64,000 nucleotides of DNA from CAYWVO01 sp964461835 (GTDB taxonomy: Bacteria; Zixibacteria; MSB-5A5; WJJR01; JAJRUJ01): contig CAYWVO010000009.1 of the NCBI GenBank assembly GCA_964461835.1, forward strand, positions 12,387-76,386. The letters run 5' to 3'. The position numbers and the translations under genes were made by a program. Positions 17,677 through 26,684 of this stretch are shown piece by piece; within the stretch, counting starts at the first letter, position 1, and every line of letters begins with the position of its first letter. The notes under the pieces are model-generated. The model did not search any database. It worked only from the letters and a program-made list of their open reading frames with translations, and had not been told where the DNA came from.

Positions 17677-18725
17677 GGCTGAGAGTCCGTCGCGGCTAAC
17701 CGTCCGCGTGCTTCCCGCAGAGCGGATTTCTCGAAAAGCGTCATTTCAGGACGAGAAGACTGATATTGGATTAACGCTTTTCCCGCATCCGCGTGACCGA
17801 CATGGGCCAAGGCCATAATCGCATATCCGCGAATCAGGGATTGATCGTGCGACAAGTATTCGGCGAGGAAAGGAACGATCTTCGGGTTTTCGGAACTCCC
17901 TAGTGTCTCCAGGGCCGTTCCCAGATATATACCAGAGAGCGAATCACAATACGAAACGACCGCCTGCATCGGCACCGGATCGTATTGGGTCAAAGCACGC
18001 GAGGCAGTTTTGCGCACACCAAAATATGGATCGGCAAGGGCGCGAACGAGTGGTATAATTGCCTGCGAATCGGCAATCCTGCCCAATGCCACCGCGGCTG
18101 ATTTGCGCACATCTCCCACTTCGTCGCGTTTAAGCAAATAAATCAAATCCTCGGTTGCTCGCGGATCTGCTGCCCGGCCAATCGCCTGGGCAAATTGCGA
18201 GCGGACCGGGTAGTAATCGTGGGAAAGAAGCGGCAGGCACGGCAGAGTTGCGCTGGTGTCTTTAATTTGCTCCAGGCAGCGCCCCACGTTCAACAGCACC
18301 CATTTGTTATTGCTATCTAGATAGCTGATCAGCGAATCGGTAGCCACCTTGCCCAGTCCGCGGAAAATATCGCTGATGGTCCAGCGTTCCCGTGCATCTC
18401 GGGAGGTCAACTTTGAGCACATAACCGGCAGGGCTTTGGCACCGAGGGCAATAATCGAGTCTTTGGACGGTTGCACGACATCGCGGTATTTAATTTCTCC
18501 CGACGAGGCCTGGATAAACAATCGTTCGACCAGCTCATTGGCTTCTTCCTGGGAAAGGTCGGAATCGTATTCAATTTTTATCGTATCAACATCGTTTTCT
18601 GCTACACAACAATGATTTACAACAAATAGATTTAGTAGCACTTGCAGCGCCACCAACGTGAATAACGCTATAAGTCGCTGCACACCAACCGCATACTCCT
18701 TACTTTTGTGTTGTTTGTTTATCAT
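17673..18725 (-). CDS. Exported or membrane-anchored HEAT-repeat protein
   Basis: 350 residues with an N-terminal hydrophobic segment (about 17-40) that could be a signal anchor; the Cys pair in NHCCVAE could alternatively mark lipidation. The rest is made of HEAT/PBS-lyase-type helical repeats of about 31 residues, seen best in RATEDLIYLLKRDEVGDVRKSAAVALGRI cut into DVRKSAAVALGRIAD and GVRKTASRALTQYDP. Such solenoids are binding scaffolds, often in the periplasm in FCB bacteria. No enzymatic motif is seen. The gene overlaps the downstream YprB-like gene by four bases. Confidence 0.82.
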   Translation of the reverse strand: MINKQHKSKEYAVGVQRLIALFTLVALQVLLNLFVVNHCCVAENDVDTIKIEYDSDLSQEEANELVERLFIQASSGEIKYRDVVQPSKDSIIALGAKALPVMCSKLTSRDARERWTISDIFRGLGKVATDSLISYLDSNNKWVLLNVGRCLEQIKDTSATLPCLPLLSHDYYPVRSQFAQAIGRAADPRATEDLIYLLKRDEVGDVRKSAAVALGRIADSQAIIPLVRALADPYFGVRKTASRALTQYDPVPMQAVVSYCDSLSGIYLGTALETLGSSENPKIVPFLAEYLSHDQSLIRGYAIMALAHVGHADAGKALIQYQSSRPEMTLFEKSALREARGRLAATDSQP

Positions 18726-18773
18726 ATTGACCCTAATTCACTGATAGCCAATGAGATTATATCTACGTGAGAA

Positions 18774-20762
18774 TCACTGGTCTTCTACCTTTGTGGTGTC
18801 GCTATTTTTGTCGACGCCGACGCCCCATTTTGACTCAATAATCCAGATTGATTCATTTTCTCCGTTGCCATCGTACCGATCCGCACCGGATAGATCGAGA
18901 AATACGCCGACTGACCCGAAATCGCGGCGGGGGTTACCGTACCCCTGGGTGTTATGAGTGCGCATGACGTAGTACCGATCCTCGCCGAGCAGATCGATCA
19001 GGAGGCCGGTGCCGTTGGCCGAACCGGCGCCCTGGGAGAGATCCCAGGCGGTATAGGTGTCGTTGCCGGCCAGATCCAGCATCCAGCCGGTTGCCCGGTC
19101 GTGACCGCACCCCTGCATGAGGCCCTTACCGTAGTAGATATCGTTGCCGGAAATATCATACAGGATACCGGCGGACATGTGTGTCGCCGACCCCTGGCCG
19201 TACTGAAAGCAGTTGTACGTATCATTTCCTCCGCCATCGTATAACCCACCGAACGCCCACCAGTAACTGCAACCCTGGCCGAAAATGTCACAGGTGTACA
19301 CATCATTGCCGGCACCATCCAGGAGTAACCCGGCTCCGCCGGAGAAATCCGGCCGCACGCCATAGGAGAATCCCTGAGACAGGGATATATAATGATCAGT
19401 ATACCGGAGGATATCTTTGTATTTTCCACCGGCGAAGTAGGTGTCGTTGCCGGATTGATCGGCCAGCATACCGACCCCGGCGGCGAAGCCGAATCCTTGT
19501 GCATACAGTGCGGATGAATACTGATCGGTTCCAGCGCCATCGAAAAGCATACCCAGGCCGAAGGCTCCGGCCCCCTGACCGAAAGTATCCGAAATGTAGA
19601 CATCGTTCCCGCGCAGATCGACGAGGAGGCCCCCGCCAAAAAATCCCGAGCCAAGCGCAAAATTCCCCGCCCGATACGCGTCATCCCCTGCAGCATCGAA
19701 GAGAAATCCGAAACTGAATAGGCCGGCGGCCAAACCGCGGCCGTCTCGCACGAAATAGGTATCATTACCGGAGAGATCAAAAATATACTGGTGTTGCCCG
19801 GGCCGTAACGGCGCTAAATCGTACAGATCATCACCACCCGGATCATAAATGAACCGGTATTCCCCGCGGTATTGATCCGGCCCGGTTGAGCCAAAGGCGA
19901 AAATACCCAAATCGGTTTCGACTTCCATCCGGCGCATCTCCTGGTTCTTCTCTGACCGACTTTTCTCCTCCCACTCCATCGCGGCGACACCGGCGGCAAT
20001 CAACGTGTATGCGGTATTCAGCAGCGTATCCGGCAACGCTCGCCAGTGGATCTCCGCTGACAGATTGGTCGTTCGCGCCGCCCATCGTTCGGATACCCGT
20101 TGCAAACTGTCTATTTTCCTGGGAGGATAGAACTCCGCCTCCGCATCTTCTTTGAGCAATTCCGGCAGGGTATCGACCAGAAAAACCGAATCGGCTCCTG
20201 TCAAATTGGGTGCGACTAACTCGTAATAGCTTGTTGCCTGCAATTGGCCGCCGCGGCTCAAGGCGGCGATAACCCCTGCCGCAGCGTCGGTCATCTTCCT
20301 GCGGGCCTTTTTGATTTCGCGGGGAAACTCGCTATGTTCCCAAATACTGTCAGTCTCGGCGGGGAAAAACGGAACGGTACCGGTCAGTCTTAGCGGTTCC
20401 CGGGAGAAGAGATCGGCCGGCGGCCCGATGACTTGGAAATGTAAGGGATTTGCTCCGGCTAATGAATCGAATAATCCGGCAGAGATCCCGGCCAAAAGCG
20501 GCTCCATGGCCAGTGGATCCAGCATGACCCTATCGACTACGTCCAGACGGAATGAATCTCGTTCGACATAATCGGTGCGGAGGGCCAGGTCTGACCGGGC
20601 GAGCTTAATATACGCCAACGCCGAGTCCAATTCCTGGTAGAAGGTCGAGGTCCTGGGGTCGTTCATCGGCTGGGCAAAGCTCTCGTCGGATCCGTAAAAG
20701 AGGCATCCCGCGAGGACACCAAGCAGCAGTACCCGGCAGAGGAACCCGTTCATACTGAGCAT
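18774..20762 (-). CDS. Lipoprotein with a long array of GND-type Gly/Asp solenoid repeats
   Basis: 662 residues. The signal sequence ends in LAGC (Cys20), a good lipobox, although a later SFA-Q site could serve signal peptidase I. Residues 35-283 are helical with no recognised domain. From about 284 to 630 the protein consists of at least eleven repeats with a core like DLSGNDTY, DLRGNDVY, DGAGNDVY, DGGGNDTY or DLAGNDTY, separated by 23-40 residues that often contain QGxG. The GxD cores recall calcium-binding RTX nonapeptides, but the spacing is much longer and more regular. It probably forms a beta-solenoid on the cell surface. An unnamed family to me. An internal ATG at residue 4 is an alternative start. 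Confidence 0.82.
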   Translation of the reverse strand: MLSMNGFLCRVLLLGVLAGCLFYGSDESFAQPMNDPRTSTFYQELDSALAYIKLARSDLALRTDYVERDSFRLDVVDRVMLDPLAMEPLLAGISAGLFDSLAGANPLHFQVIGPPADLFSREPLRLTGTVPFFPAETDSIWEHSEFPREIKKARRKMTDAAAGVIAALSRGGQLQATSYYELVAPNLTGADSVFLVDTLPELLKEDAEAEFYPPRKIDSLQRVSERWAARTTNLSAEIHWRALPDTLLNTAYTLIAAGVAAMEWEEKSRSEKNQEMRRMEVETDLGIFAFGSTGPDQYRGEYRFIYDPGGDDLYDLAPLRPGQHQYIFDLSGNDTYFVRDGRGLAAGLFSFGFLFDAAGDDAYRAGNFALGSGFFGGGLLVDLRGNDVYISDTFGQGAGAFGLGMLFDGAGTDQYSSALYAQGFGFAAGVGMLADQSGNDTYFAGGKYKDILRYTDHYISLSQGFSYGVRPDFSGGAGLLLDGAGNDVYTCDIFGQGCSYWWAFGGLYDGGGNDTYNCFQYGQGSATHMSAGILYDISGNDIYYGKGLMQGCGHDRATGWMLDLAGNDTYTAWDLSQGAGSANGTGLLIDLLGEDRYYVMRTHNTQGYGNPRRDFGSVGVFLDLSGADRYDGNGENESIWIIESKWGVGVDKNSDTTKVEDQ

Positions 20763-20784
20763 TTATGATGTAATTGTGCGACAG

Positions 20785-21168
20785 TCAATCAATTTGTGAG
20801 GTATATTCCTGGATCAGGGTGTTGATTTCGGCAATACGAAACGGTTTGCGGATAACCGCCTGGACGTCAAGCTCTCTCACCTTCTCGGAGTCGACATACT
20901 CTCCGATAGCAGTAATGACAAAGATCGGCAAGTCTACGGATTTGTCACGGACGGCTTGGACGATGTCCCAGCCGTTCACTTCCGGCATTCCCAAGTCCGT
21001 GATCACGATGTCGAATGACTGCTGGTTGAACGTATCGATTGCCGTTTGTCCATCGTCGCAGGCGACCACCCGATGTCCCTGGAGGCCGAGGATTTCATCT
21101 AACATTTTGAGTACATCTGGATTATCATCGACAACAAGTATTTGCAGGGGAGTTGACATCCCGCCCAT
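20785..21168 (-). CDS. Stand-alone response-regulator receiver domain
   Basis: A 127-residue single-domain receiver (CheY-like). The acidic pocket VVDDN, the phospho-acceptor Asp in DIVITDLGMPEVNGWD, the switch Thr in IFVITAIGE and the conserved Lys in VIRKPFRI are all in place, and there is no output domain. It lies 15 bases downstream of a GAF protein with a degenerate histidine-kinase DHp segment, so the two probably work together with an unlinked kinase. A second in-frame ATG nine bases in (MSTPLQ) may be the true start. Confidence 0.93.
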   Translation of the reverse strand: MGGMSTPLQILVVDDNPDVLKMLDEILGLQGHRVVACDDGQTAIDTFNQQSFDIVITDLGMPEVNGWDIVQAVRDKSVDLPIFVITAIGEYVDSEKVRELDVQAVIRKPFRIAEINTLIQEYTSQID

Positions 21169-21183
21169 CCCGGTTCCGACAAA

Positions 21184-23025
21184 TCAGGCGTTTGCAGCGA
21201 TTTGCCGAATCTGCTCGGCGGCTCGCTCGATCTTGCCTAAGTATGTATGTGTCTTTGCATCCAGGGCGGGATTGTGTTGTCGAATCAGTTCGACTGACCC
21301 GTGGACGGTGGTCAAGGGTGTTTTCCAGGACGGCGTGGCTGCGAGCCGGTTGTCGTGACGCGAGTTGGACCGCAGAATGTCCCGTCGTATCGCGTGTTTT
21401 ACCGCATGCGCAACCGCTGCTAACCGCAAGAATGCCCCATCGGTGGTATTGAATCGGCGACGACCTGGATGTCTCATTTCGCCGCAGAGAACGAATCCCG
21501 CCCGGCCAGCCGATAATCGCTCGGGCGCCAGCAGGACGCTCTTGAAGACCCGCGCAGCCTCCTCCTCACTGGAGCTGCGATTGCCCGATTTGGTGTCATC
21601 GACAAAAGCGCGGCACGCGGTGTTCCGTTCACGAAGCGCCTGCTCAACTAATTGCCGCCAATTAGGAATCGTGCGTTCAAGACGAAATGCTTCGGCCAGC
21701 GGGCGACAGGCGGAATACGACATGGCTTGTGGAACTGGTGAGGTGTCGCTGACTTCGTACCAGAAGACCGCTGTCACGCCCATGACCTTTCTGAGCGTTC
21801 GCAAAAACGATTGATGGTCCAGCGATTCTTCATGCTGAAATTCTCGTAATACCGTCAGATACTGACGGGCACGTACAATCTCTGTCCGGTGACTTTGGTG
21901 AGCCAACCAGTGGCTGAAGGTGTGAATGGCCATCTCCGCCAACTGTACGTCGGAATGTCCGAAAGAGTGCGATCGTCGCGATGCAAGCACCAACACGCCT
22001 AAATCCTCAGTGGCCATATGGAGGGGTATAACAACGCGGGAGCGCAAGCCGCAACGGTACTCCAAGTTGTTGGACGGCTGGGGTAATTCCGCAAGATCAT
22101 GATCCAGCTGTGGCAGATCAGGAATTTCCACCGATTCCAAGCGCGTTTGGGGAAACTGCCAGGAAATTTTTCTCGGTGAGTCGATAATTCCACTGATCGT
22201 CACTTGCTCGGGCCCGGATGCACCGTGATGAGTAACTGACAGATAATCGAACGGAATCAGCTGGTGCAGCACGGTGAGGAGTTGTTGAGCGCCTTGCTCC
22301 AGATCAGTACAAGATTCGAGGAGATCCTGCAGCCGCCGTCCTACCTGCCAACCCGCGGCACGTAGATCGGGTGTTGCGTCTGTGAGCAATCGTGCTGCAG
22401 CCAGGTTGATAATTTTGCGGACCTGATCCAGTGTCCGCCGGTTGAGCCGGCCAGCAGTGCCGCCAATGAGTAGCAGACAGGCCACCATCCGTTCATTTTT
22501 GACAATCGGCAAGGCATAAGCGGGTGAGCCGGCTACCGTTAGGTGGGCATGTCGTTGTCCGGCAATAAGATGGGTGATGTCGTGGTCAGATAACGCCAGC
22601 TGTCGAGGGGGTTCGTGCTTGTCGGGATTTGATACGCTGCTTGCCAGGCGCGTCAATACCCCTGGCTGCTCAGAGGCGACATACACGGCGTACCCCCGGT
22701 TAGCGAGACGCGTTGCCAGATGTTCCCCAACTTTGATGAGCATCTGATGGTAGGTAGTCGTAGAGGATGAGAGGTCAATAATGGTCTCCACCAGCAATGA
22801 CCGGCGCGACCGATACAGCGCCCAGGCAATGCCAGAAAACAGGATGAGTATCAATCCGATAATCAGCACTGCCAGGATTGGCAGATTGAGCCAGAGCGGT
22901 GGGGCCAAGGTGCTGGGGGACGGCATTCCGCAGACAGTAACCGGAACCCCCCACAGGAGAGAAACTACCACCCACCGCAGAACTACGCGATGTATTGCCT
23001 TGCCAAAAATGGGCGAAAAAATCAT
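21184..23025 (-). CDS. Membrane GAF-domain protein ending in a degenerate histidine-kinase DHp domain
   Basis: 613 residues. Two membrane helices (about 12-34 and 47-70) precede several GAF-like regions (roughly 90-215, 235-400 and 415-550). The last 60 residues resemble a DHp two-helix hairpin: the H-box, usually HELRTPL, reads PSWKTPLTTVHGSVELI, so the acceptor His is replaced by Pro, and the protein ends after the second helix (LGKIERAAEQIRQIAANA) with no ATPase domain. It therefore should not autophosphorylate. It probably senses a signal and acts through dimerisation or with the receiver protein immediately downstream. A His-directed sequencing error cannot by itself explain the missing ATPase domain. 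Confidence 0.82.
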   Translation of the reverse strand: MIFSPIFGKAIHRVVLRWVVVSLLWGVPVTVCGMPSPSTLAPPLWLNLPILAVLIIGLILILFSGIAWALYRSRRSLLVETIIDLSSSTTTYHQMLIKVGEHLATRLANRGYAVYVASEQPGVLTRLASSVSNPDKHEPPRQLALSDHDITHLIAGQRHAHLTVAGSPAYALPIVKNERMVACLLLIGGTAGRLNRRTLDQVRKIINLAAARLLTDATPDLRAAGWQVGRRLQDLLESCTDLEQGAQQLLTVLHQLIPFDYLSVTHHGASGPEQVTISGIIDSPRKISWQFPQTRLESVEIPDLPQLDHDLAELPQPSNNLEYRCGLRSRVVIPLHMATEDLGVLVLASRRSHSFGHSDVQLAEMAIHTFSHWLAHQSHRTEIVRARQYLTVLREFQHEESLDHQSFLRTLRKVMGVTAVFWYEVSDTSPVPQAMSYSACRPLAEAFRLERTIPNWRQLVEQALRERNTACRAFVDDTKSGNRSSSEEEAARVFKSVLLAPERLSAGRAGFVLCGEMRHPGRRRFNTTDGAFLRLAAVAHAVKHAIRRDILRSNSRHDNRLAATPSWKTPLTTVHGSVELIRQHNPALDAKTHTYLGKIERAAEQIRQIAANA

Positions 23026-23312
23026 GAACCTTCCCTGGTCTCTCTAGTCTTACCCCCTAAGCATTCTATAATTCATATCGGCGCTGTCGGAAATTTGTCT
23101 ACCCTGGCAGCTTCCGGCACCTAATCTCGCCGGATTGCCGGATTCCGGGATTGGGATGGGATTCTCGGGAATATCGACAACATGGTCCGGTAGAGAAAAT
23201 GTCAAAACGGACTGAACAAATATGGCGGCGGGCAGTTTTTCCTATTTCTTTTTGCAGGAAAATATCACATAATGGCTGAATGATTTACGCAAAATCGCAG
23301 GGAGGATGTTGC
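23026..23312. other. Divergent intergenic region
   Basis: A gene-free spacer between the divergent GAF-DHp gene and the beta-helix lipoprotein gene; it must hold promoters for both. An inverted repeat TTTTCCT/AGGAAAA (about 23238-23263) lies near the right end. No clear sigma-70 boxes could be assigned. The GGGAGG site at 23300-23305 sets the downstream start at 23313. Confidence 0.5.
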
Positions 23313-26300
23313 ATGCATAGGCAGAAACATTCGGTAGGACTTTTCTTGGTCATACTGGCCACGGTGGGCGTTGTATCAATCGGTTTAATGGGTTGTGATG
23401 ATAACGGTGGCATACAAAATCAGCCGCCCGTTTTCACTCAACTCGCGGATCAATCCGTAACTGAAGGTCAGAGCTTGACTTTCCAAATAATTGCCGATGA
23501 CCCCGATAATGACGCAATTGGACTTGGGGTACAGAATCAGCCGGCCAATTCGCGATTCGTCGATAATGGCGATGGCACGGGGGATTTCACGTTCAGTCCC
23601 AATTTTGCGCAGAAGGGCAGCTATCAGCCGGTCTTCGTGGCCTCAGATGGGAATATGCAGACAATGGATACGGTCTCGATTGAGGTTGTAGACGAGAGCT
23701 TTATCCATCATTCCGGGATCATCAGCGCTGATGAGACCTGGTCTGCCGGCGATTCACCCCACTTGGTGGCAGGTGATATCGAGGTGCAGGACGGGGCCAT
23801 GCTGACGATCGAGAATATTACGGTATATTTCGTTGCCGGCAAGCGACTCCGTGTAGGCTATAACGGACCGGGCGGCCTGCAAGCATCAAATGTAACTTTC
23901 ACGCCGGTCAACGAGAATCCAACTCCAGGAGCATGGGACGGCATCAGCTTTGCCGCCCAGACTCTTTCCGCCTCATCGCTTGATAACTGCGTGATTGAAT
24001 ATGGCGGCGGAAACAGCTTCGGCAATATCTTTGTCAGTGATGGCGCGGTATCGATAACCGATTGTACCATTCGCCACTCGGAGACCGACGGAGTACACTT
24101 TGTCGGTGAAGGGCACGCGGTTGATTTCTCCGGGAATGTTATTGAGTCCAATTCTCGGTACCCCGCAACCATACCGGCCAATTACCTGGGCGGGCTGAAG
24201 GGATCGAGCTTGCTCGGCAATTCACGGGATACCATCCTGATCGTGGGCGATCATGTTTCCCAGGACTCCGAGTGGGATACCCTGGGGGTACCATTGCGCA
24301 TTTCCCGGCGATTTGAGGTTCGCGACGAGGCAACACTGTCAATCGTTCCCGGCCTGGTCCTCACGTTTGATGGAGGCACCGGAATTGATGTCGGCCTGAC
24401 ATCCCCCGGTCACCTGCAGGCCAACGGGACCAGTGACAAGCCTATTCGGCTGCTACCGAATGTTGGTTCTCCGACGCCGGGTGACTGGGAGGGGTTAACG
24501 TTCGGTCCCTTCGCCGGCCCGACGAACGCACTGGATTACTGTGAAATTTCGTACGCTGCAGAGTCAAACGATGCGGCTGTTATTGTTGTGGATTCCGAGG
24601 TTTCCATTACCAATTCGACGATATCCTTCAGCAATCTCTATGGGGTCCAATTCCAGGGAGCTGGTCATTTTTCAACATTCTCCGGGAACACCGTCAGCGA
24701 TTGCGGCAGTTTTCCCGTGATTATTCCCTGCCACTTTGCCGGCAATTTCACAGGGGACAATACGTACACCGACAACGGGTCCCAGTACATCGGGCTCACT
24801 GCCGGTACGGTCACTGATATGCAAACGTGGCTTAACTTGAGTGTCCCGTACATGATCCGCGGCGATGTTGCGGTCGATAATAACGGTCAACTCACGATTG
24901 CCGGCGGCGCCACCCTGCTATTTTTAGAGTCGTTTGGCATAACCGTCGGGCAGAATGAGCCGGCCACGTTGATCGCAGACGGGACGGAATCCCTGATCAC
25001 GTTCACCACTTCTTCAGAACCAACCACCTGGGTCGGGATCCAGTTCATGAGTAATACAACCGACAATTCGCTGCTGGATAACTGCCTGATCGATTACGCC
25101 GGCAATTCGAATTCGGCAGCCATTGTTCTCGAGGATTGCCAAGTCAATATTCATCAGAATACGATCCAAAACGGCGCCGGTGACGGTGTTCGTTTTGTCG
25201 GAACCGCCTACGCTCTTGACTTTGAGGACAATGTCATCACCGACAACGGTGGAGCTCCGATCACAGTTGACGCAAATTCGGTCGGCCTGATTCCGCCCAA
25301 TAACGATTACAGCGGCAATGAGACTGACGCGTTTCGTATTGGTGGCTCTCAGCTTACGTCGGATGCCACCTGGGCAAATCCTGGTATTCCGTTCATTGTC
25401 GAGAACATGATTTCCATTGAGCCGGGCGTGACACTAACCCTGAACCCGGGGCTGGCGTTGCGGTTCGGATTGACCGCCGGGTTTACTGTGCAACAGAATG
25501 CGGCGATAGTTGCCGACGGGTCCCAGGAAACGATAAGCTTCACTCCGGATAGCAGAGATTGGCCTGGATTGGTTTTCCTGACCAATGCCTCGGAATCCTC
25601 ACTGTTGAAATCCTGCCGGATTGAAGACGCCGGCAAATATGATGAAATAAACCTTACGCGGAGTGAGTATCCGGGCAGTGTGTATTTGCAAAATTGCCAT
25701 ATCACCATTGCGGACTGTGACATTCTGGGCAGCGGGGAATACGGCATTTTTCTGCAAGGAAGTGCGTACGTGGATGGATTCAGCGGCAACACTATTCAGG
25801 GAGAGGGGCCACCAGTGCGCACTGATGCCTCAACGGTTCAGCGCCTCACCCCCGGAAACACCTTAAGTAGTGATGATGAAGATCTCGTTGTGGTCGAAAT
25901 CGGGGGTGATGCAACCATTGAGGATGATGCCGAGCGTATCGGTCGAGTTCGCAGCGACGCCGCCTGGTCGGATATCGGCATCCCGTACTACATTGTCGAT
26001 AGTATCTGGGTCGGAAGCGGCGCCACCTTGACGTTAAACCCCGGTATCGAGATCCAGGTCCAAACGCGTCGCAGTATCACTGTCGGCGGCCACATTGGCG
26101 AAGGGACATTGGTCGCCATCGGCACTCCTGATCAACAGATCGAGATCACGCCGGCCGGATTTCCGTGGGGCGCCCTCACGTTAGTCGGGTCGGCGAATGA
26201 TAACTCGACCCTCGAGTATTGTTACCTGAACGATGGTGGACGTAACCGCTGCGGCATGCTCAAAATCGTCGATTGCTCCCCGACGGTACAGAACAACGAC

Positions 26301-26429
26301 TTCGGGCAAACCCACACCAACTCGTGCAAAATCTGCCTTAGTGGTGAGACAACGCTTGATCCTGAGACGTTGCGAAATGAGAACACCTTCAGCAGCGATG
26401 ACGACGGAGCGGATGTCTGCAGTCAATAA
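23313..26429 (+). CDS. Large lipoprotein with an Ig-like domain and five right-handed beta-helix modules
   Basis: 1038 residues from ATG 23313, chosen for its GGGAGG site seven bases upstream; an in-frame ATG at 23280 lacks one. The signal ends in a lipobox LMGC (Cys28). An Ig/cadherin-like domain follows (about 37-125, opening NQPPVFTQLADQSVTEGQSL). The rest is five modules of about 170-190 residues, each opening with a Trp motif such as EWDTLGVPLRI, TWLNLSVPYMI, TWANPGIPFIV or AWSDIGIPYYI and then a G-x-TLTLNPG-like strand. Each continues as a parallel beta-helix with LDNCxIxYxG and NxIxxN turns. It is probably surface exposed and binds polysaccharide or protein. A terminator follows. Confidence 0.85.
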   Translation: MHRQKHSVGLFLVILATVGVVSIGLMGCDDNGGIQNQPPVFTQLADQSVTEGQSLTFQIIADDPDNDAIGLGVQNQPANSRFVDNGDGTGDFTFSPNFAQKGSYQPVFVASDGNMQTMDTVSIEVVDESFIHHSGIISADETWSAGDSPHLVAGDIEVQDGAMLTIENITVYFVAGKRLRVGYNGPGGLQASNVTFTPVNENPTPGAWDGISFAAQTLSASSLDNCVIEYGGGNSFGNIFVSDGAVSITDCTIRHSETDGVHFVGEGHAVDFSGNVIESNSRYPATIPANYLGGLKGSSLLGNSRDTILIVGDHVSQDSEWDTLGVPLRISRRFEVRDEATLSIVPGLVLTFDGGTGIDVGLTSPGHLQANGTSDKPIRLLPNVGSPTPGDWEGLTFGPFAGPTNALDYCEISYAAESNDAAVIVVDSEVSITNSTISFSNLYGVQFQGAGHFSTFSGNTVSDCGSFPVIIPCHFAGNFTGDNTYTDNGSQYIGLTAGTVTDMQTWLNLSVPYMIRGDVAVDNNGQLTIAGGATLLFLESFGITVGQNEPATLIADGTESLITFTTSSEPTTWVGIQFMSNTTDNSLLDNCLIDYAGNSNSAAIVLEDCQVNIHQNTIQNGAGDGVRFVGTAYALDFEDNVITDNGGAPITVDANSVGLIPPNNDYSGNETDAFRIGGSQLTSDATWANPGIPFIVENMISIEPGVTLTLNPGLALRFGLTAGFTVQQNAAIVADGSQETISFTPDSRDWPGLVFLTNASESSLLKSCRIEDAGKYDEINLTRSEYPGSVYLQNCHITIADCDILGSGEYGIFLQGSAYVDGFSGNTIQGEGPPVRTDASTVQRLTPGNTLSSDDEDLVVVEIGGDATIEDDAERIGRVRSDAAWSDIGIPYYIVDSIWVGSGATLTLNPGIEIQVQTRRSITVGGHIGEGTLVAIGTPDQQIEITPAGFPWGALTLVGSANDNSTLEYCYLNDGGRNRCGMLKIVDCSPTVQNNDFGQTHTNSCKICLSGETTLDPETLRNENTFSSDDDGADVCSQ

Positions 26430-26462
26430 CTCAGCATCGCTGTTTTGAGATGAGACAGTTGA

Positions 26463-26486
26463 AGGCGCCCTCCGGGGCGCCTTTTC
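26463..26486 (+). terminator. Rho-independent terminator after the beta-helix lipoprotein gene
   Basis: A perfect 7-bp stem AGGCGCC/GGCGCCT (26463-26469 and 26476-26482) with a 6-nt loop runs into TTTTCC. It lies 34 bases past the stop codon. Confidence 0.8.
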
Positions 26487-26684
26487 CTTGCCCTTCACGG
26501 CGAATCGTCTTCCCCGGCCCATTGTCAATAAAATTGAATCACCAACTATTCACTTGAATCTGCAGGAACAAATGAATAATGTACCAAATTGCCCGAATTC
26601 CGGGGGGCGTATCCGGCTGTGGAATGGGCAAGTAACGTTATATGCAGCAATAAAATAAGGTTTTGGTCATAGTAAGGAGCGCGT

